Of a DNA stretch of 64,000 nucleotides, positions 58,871 to 64,000 are shown piece after piece (within the stretch, counting starts at the first letter, position 1; every line of letters starts with the position of its first letter). A program made the position numbers and the translations under genes. This DNA comes from Xiphias gladius. Lineage: Eukaryota > Chordata > Actinopteri > Istiophoriformes > Xiphiidae. The notes under the pieces are model-generated. The model saw nothing but the letters and a program-made list of their open reading frames with translations. It did no database searches and was not told where the DNA came from. The DNA lies in assembly GCF_016859285.1 (NCBI RefSeq), contig NC_053407.1:22895215-22959214 (forward strand). The letters run 5' to 3'.

Positions 58871-61364
58871 AATCTGATATGTTTTTATTTTACTCCTCTC
58901 TAACATGACTTATTGACGCACCAGCATGTCAGTTTTAAACAACTTGACCCGCCCGACCCTGAGCTGAACCTTGAGCCAGGTGATTGTGCAACCCTACTGT
59001 CACTACATTGTCTTGGCCTTTGAATTCACACAAACGGACACACACATACACACACAAACTATTTATATTTTCATTCATCTTGCCCTCCAACCTGTAAGGA
59101 GATTTACATCTATTTTCCAAGTATTTGGTGGACAACATGGTAGCTAAGCCAGGATGGAATATCCATGTTTGTGGCTGTTGGCTGATGTGGTGTAATCCAC
59201 CCTAAGCTCTTCCATGGATGGGAAGGGGGAGTGGGGTCAGTAAAGAGCTAGCAGTTGTCCAGGGCAATTTGCAAGCTTTGGCTTGAAGTTTGCGCTTGTC
59301 AAAGCCACAAACTCTTTTTTTCATGTCACGTCCAAGAAGCAACCTCAGAATGGAGAGGTGTTTAGCCCCAAAACTAAGAGAAATCTCAGTGTTAAATATA
59401 TAAACACAGTGGAAGTTAAGTCACCAAACTCAGATGGAACAGATTTATTGTGGGAGCACAAATACGCAGACACTATGTACAAAGTTTATACTTGACCTTA
59501 GTCTCAGTGTATACAGGTGGATGCTGGGCCAGACATTTGGCTCAGATGTTATATGAGCAGTCATAGCAGTGGTATCAGCTGCAGACTGGGCAGTATTCAA
59601 GCAGCCGCATAGGCTTAGCGTTACCAACTTAAGCAGACCACTTTATTGTGAAACAGCATTTTTTAATATAAAAGTTCTTAATGCTTTAAACAACTTTTAT
59701 ACAAAGTTGTCAGCTAAGTGACAGGTTTAAACGGAAAGGTTAGAAGATCATCTGATTTATGCAAGTGGCTAAGACTCATTGGATATGAATGCCATTGAAA
59801 ATAATAGAGCTTGATCTTGGTTCAAATGATAAGGTGATCAGTTTTTACTATCCATCGCAGTAGTACCAACTCTAGCTTATATTGTGGGCATGAAAATGCA
59901 GGGATGTGTTTCAGTTTTCCTTTTGTAAATAAGTGATAAAATAAACTATGAGATACCTGATTAATTGTAGAGAACAGACATGAGCTGGGAAACTGGGCGT
60001 GGATTTGGATCACTATTTGAGGACAGAATTTTAAGCAGGTGTAACTGGTTTAGAGAAAAAACATGGCTGACACTATAGTTAGCGCCTGTAAATGGCTCTA
60101 GCAGAGGAGAAAGTCAGTGATTTGGGTAACGGTAGGTAGATGTAAGATCTTAACACTGGAGTTACAATGTTTTAAAATGCTGTAGAAATAGCTTGTTTGT
60201 TGGTTTACAAGAGTAAGCTGGTACTTACACTGAAAACTGAAAACACTGTCGGATTGTGATAATAAGCTTTCCTAGTGCAAAATATAATCTTTTTATGAGC
60301 TGATTGTGGAATTGTGTAACCTTTAGGTTTAGTTTTGTGGTAAAATTTGCCTTGGAGATATATACTAGCATAGTGCTAAATAACACTGTTTCTTGAGTGG
60401 TGCTAAGTAGCATGCTAATGGCCTTGTGCGGCCTGGTGGTTTTGAATGTACTCTTGGTGATGTTGGATATGTCTTCATTGTTCGATGAAGGTGGTACTTT
60501 GCTTTAATGAGAAGAAAAGAGAGGCCTTTCAGGTTTCAAATAGTCGTTTGCCACACAGTACAAGTCAGTTCTTGTTTTGGAGGACAGTGATTAAATGTAT
60601 GTGTGCAGATAAAGGGCGTTGAGAGGTGGGTAGCTGGAATGGGCTAACTCAACAAAACATCGGTTATTGATAAAGTGCCCACCTGATAATTCTATTGACT
60701 CGCCTTCATTCATACACTCAACTACACAAGAGTGGCTTAAGGCAAATGTAGGGATATGATACTACTTACTGTATTCACCGTTGAAGTTTGAAGTGGATCT
60801 AGACAAACTGTGATGGCTAGACACCTGAACTAGCCATGGCTCTCTTGTAAAAATGTGGCACCAGCCAAACGTAGCTCAGCTTAAGCAGATACAATGTGGA
60901 TATGTGGCCTGTTGAATGAGCCGACTGTCTACTCTTTGCATGGATAAAGTTATCAAATAGTCAGAAGCAGTGCAAAGGTTTAGAAGTAAGTCAAAGGTAG
61001 GTTTGGGTAGGGATAGAGAATGGTGTTACCTGACAGTTCAGTAGATTTATAACGCACAACCTGATATGCACTGCTTAGTTGAGGGAGATGGAGAGAAGTC
61101 AAGGTTAAGACATCATTAACATTTGGATTGGGCCTCTATGTGGAGGGATTGCTCACCCAGCCTTTAGTACATTACAACATCTTTAATGATAAATTATATT
61201 TAACCACAACCAGCCAATGTTGGGCCACAAGCTACAAGTGTAATAACATATTTGTTGCTACTGTGGGTTGGCTAACTTCATTGGTCACATGACTGTTGTC
61301 AGGTTTGCCCTAAAAAACAATTGCTCTCCTTTGGGGCCCTCTCAGATGCCCTAGAGCAAGGCGT

Positions 61365-61470
61365 CAGGCTGAAATGATTAGTCGATGAATTGATTAGTTG
61401 ATCAGCAGAAAATGAACCATTTATAATTTTGATAACCAATCAATACAGGTCTATTATTAATTCTAAACAT
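61365..61470. repeat. Partial copy of the AT-rich dispersed repeat
   Basis: Contains aggctgaaatgattagtcga, tgaattgattagttgatcag and ttttgataaccaatcaat, corresponding to one end of the family. Confidence 0.5.
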
Positions 61471-63268
61471 TTGTGCTTCTCAAACGTGAAAATGCCCTTG
61501 CTGTTCTTTATTTCATTTACTTTCCTTTGAATACTGTGTGTCTGTGTGTGTATGCAATACAGTCTATGGTGTGTCGACACAATGTAGAAAGTGTGTGTTT
61601 GCATAATCTATATTTCAATGTCCATGCATTAATCTGCAACTGTGAACATGTTCCGTAATTGTCACTCACACTTTGAGATCAAATTGTCCCTGCTGTCTGT
61701 CTTTAGGCAATGTTTCCGAGGCTTATATTGCCTTAGTTTCAGAGTTGATTGAGTAGAGGGTTTGGTGTTGCTCTGCGTTTTACTTATTTTAGGGAAGCTG
61801 GCGGATCAGCAGTCAGTAATACTCACTAAAGCCCCAGCTGTTTTGTTTTAATCAGATCCCAGGGGTTTTGGCCTGGCTAAATAAGGTTGGCTAATGGTTG
61901 TGAGTGACCCAGTCCTGTCTGTAAGTGTTGATTTTTTTTTAAATTTTTTTTTTTTGTGGCATGAATCTTTAGAAAGGTTTTGAAAAGCTTGTTTTAATTC
62001 CCAGCATGAACAAAAATTGAGTTTTCAGCCAATAGCAGAGTTGTACAACAGAATACACATGAGAAATGTCACTGAAACTGAATCAAAGCAGCCCTGTTTT
62101 TAATTTTCTTTAAACTCAAAGAAGCTCACCTGTTGTTGCTGACTGGCACTCTTGAGACTGTGGATATCATCAATTCTTCACTCACAACACTGTTTGTTAC
62201 ACTTCCAGCATTTAACAGAGCACAGTGGGGCATTTTGACAGCTGGTGTAAATGATTAGAAATTGATCAATTTGACTCGATCTAGTCAATATGATTCATTT
62301 AAAAAAAAAAAAAAAGTACATAAAATACAGAATTGCCTGCAACCTTGTGCTGGATGGCGTGTCTAAGAAATTGACATTTATCCCACTGCTGGTACAGTAT
62401 TTGGAATCCCAGGGATATTGTAGTGCACTGTTATAGTTCCAAAACAAAACAAATGCCATAGTCCCATGTACTGAGGGAAAACACACAGATCACACAACCT
62501 TGTCAATGACCTACCCATGACTATGACATCATATTTATGCTTATCCTAATAAGATGATCTCATTTCAACATAAGGGAAATGGGTTTTAAGTCGACTTTAC
62601 CTCCACTAGTTTTAACCTGCTCTCTCTGTCTGGTCTCTTTCCTTCCAAAAGGCTGGTAATGCCACTGCCTACTTAGGGCCTAGCAACAAATTGCCAGTTG
62701 GAATAACAAATTTTTATTCCCACTGGCCGGTCACTTCACACGTCAGATTGGTGAATGTACAATGGATAATATTACCCCAGCAGTTTTTAAACCTGAGCAA
62801 CAGGTTATTTTTAGAAGCCAGCAGAGCTCAGCAGTTCTATCAGAGATTCTTGCGTCAAGGAATTTGACATTTTTTTACAAATGGCTATATAGTTCGATTT
62901 GGCTATTGAGCAAGATCCCAAAACTCAGAGATGGATTTAAACAGACATAAATATTAGATCTTTGGAATGTAAATGGTACCACAGAGGTTTGAACAAATTA
63001 GATAGAGAAGCTTACGTTGGTGAGAGAGCTGCAGAAGCAAGCGCTGTCAGGTAACAAAGGACTGCACTGTACACTTATAAATATAAATATTTTTGGAGGC
63101 TATAAATATATTTTCTGTAGCTGTTGGCTGATCAACTGATATCTCAATGAGCCACTGATGCTGAAGTCTGAAACAGCTTATAGTTGATCAGCTGATGCAA
63201 GTGTGACTCACAGTTTTCTGGTGAATTTTCCTTTCCTTTAGTTTACTAGAGATGGCAAAAAACTTACT

Positions 63269-63693
63269 GTAAGTTTTTGCTATCGCTATCTAGCCAGCGT
63301 TTGCATTGTCAGCTATTTACTTACCAGTCTAGAAAAAATGTTATGAGTACAGCATTAAAACTTCATTCCTTTACTTGCCGAGAGCTGTGTCCAGTGGTGG
63401 AAAGCAATGCCAATGTTGACGCTTGTTTTGCTTCTCTTTCTCTCACTTTCTTCCGCTGAAGTTAGCATGCTAACCAGATATGGTCCACTCGTCCCATCTC
63501 GTAATACTACTTTGTGATAGTGAGTCAATGTTGCGTCCAGTCTGTCATCAGTTCAAGATGAGAGGATGAAGTACTGCTGCCCAGAGGGCGTATTCTAACC
63601 TCTTGCCTTGTAAAAACAACGATGGCTGAAGCTCTTCATAAGTAAACAGCTGTTAATGCTAACGTTGGCTATGTAGTGATAGCAAAAACTTAC
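63269..63693. mobile_element. MITE-like element with about 55-bp terminal inverted repeats
   Basis: gtaagtttttgctatcgcta (63269-63288) recurs inverted with one change at 63674-63693. Similarity continues inward for about 55 bp on each side (tagccagcg/tagccaacg, tttactta), at roughly 80 percent by eye. The interior of about 315 bp has no coding signal. A target duplication was not identified, so the outer edges are approximate. Confidence 0.6.
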
Positions 63694-64000
63694 ATATACA
63701 GTAGTACCTTCAAGTATACTTTTGTTTATCACTATTAATCTGACACGAAAAGTAAGTCAGTCAAGTAAGACAACACAGGACAACATAGTAAAGTCTCACG
63801 CTTCATTTTCCGCTGTGGTCTTTGTCTTAAGCAGCAATACCAGTTAAAAAGTGTTATTCATTCATGTTGTAGTGTAGAATATTTTAGGTAAATGGGAGCT
63901 GATGTACGCAGAAGGAGTTGAGCTTCACGTGCTGGAATTATCCTTAATTTCTTGACTTCTTATTCAGCCTTTATTTTTGAAATCTAAACCTTAAATTGAG

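Larger units (their letters stand above)
52267..64000 (+). other. Intron 1 of the kcnq1-like gene (over 11.7 kb, runs off the window)
   Basis: No exon encoding S1-S6 was found on either strand. The stretch holds a hairpin at 55589-55634, an hAT remnant at 57324-58397, MITE-like copies at 58600-58870 and 61365-61470, and a TIR-bearing element at 63269-63693. The rest is AT-rich sequence in which I see no structure. A very long intron 1 is also known in mammalian KCNQ1. Confidence 0.65.

Overview
The window looks like teleost fish nuclear DNA, probably from a spiny-rayed (percomorph) fish. The genes are split into short exons with GT-AG introns. Long (TG)n and (GATA)n microsatellites are common. 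Teleost-type repeats are present: a decayed Tc1/mariner copy, an hAT copy, and copies of an AT-rich element with ggctgcaac ends. Four vertebrate protein genes can be placed.

Layout. (1) 3.4-30.2 kb, + strand: a TEA-domain transcription factor closest to TEAD4, 11 constitutive coding exons, about 426 residues, no plausible in-frame AUG at its start, plus an unannotated 12-nt microexon. (2) 29.97-32.55 kb: the last coding exon and 3' UTR of that gene occur twice in tandem as 1,280-bp copies that look identical by eye except for one T. (3) 34.96-37.18 kb, + strand: a three-exon MANSC-domain type I membrane protein, most like MANSC4. (4) 38.33-47.09 kb, - strand: mrps35, a mitochondrial small-subunit ribosomal protein, eight exons; its intron 3 holds a dead Tc1-like transposon. 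(5) 51.77-52.27 kb, + strand: first coding exon of a KCNQ1-type potassium channel; from there to 64 kb is its first intron, with an hAT remnant, TIR elements and hairpins.

MANSC4 and MRPS35 are also convergent neighbours in mammals (human 12p11), so that pair is conserved microsynteny. TEAD4 is on human 12p13. KCNQ1 lies on human 11p15, in the region paralogous to 12p13. The divergent KCNQ1-like exon here might therefore be a retained ohnolog, which is an inference. The genes do not form a common pathway: TEAD4 is the nuclear effector of Hippo/YAP signalling, MRPS35 serves mitochondrial translation, MANSC4 is a poorly characterised surface protein, and KCNQ1 is a voltage-gated K+ channel.

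Most interesting: the candidate tead4 microexon with full splice signals, the near-identical terminal-exon duplication, the apparent non-AUG start of tead4, the divergent kcnq1 copy in a TEAD4/MANSC4/MRPS35 neighbourhood, and a strong CTCF-type motif between tead4 and mansc4. No rRNA, tRNA or CRISPR was seen. All splice sites were read by eye, with no transcript evidence.
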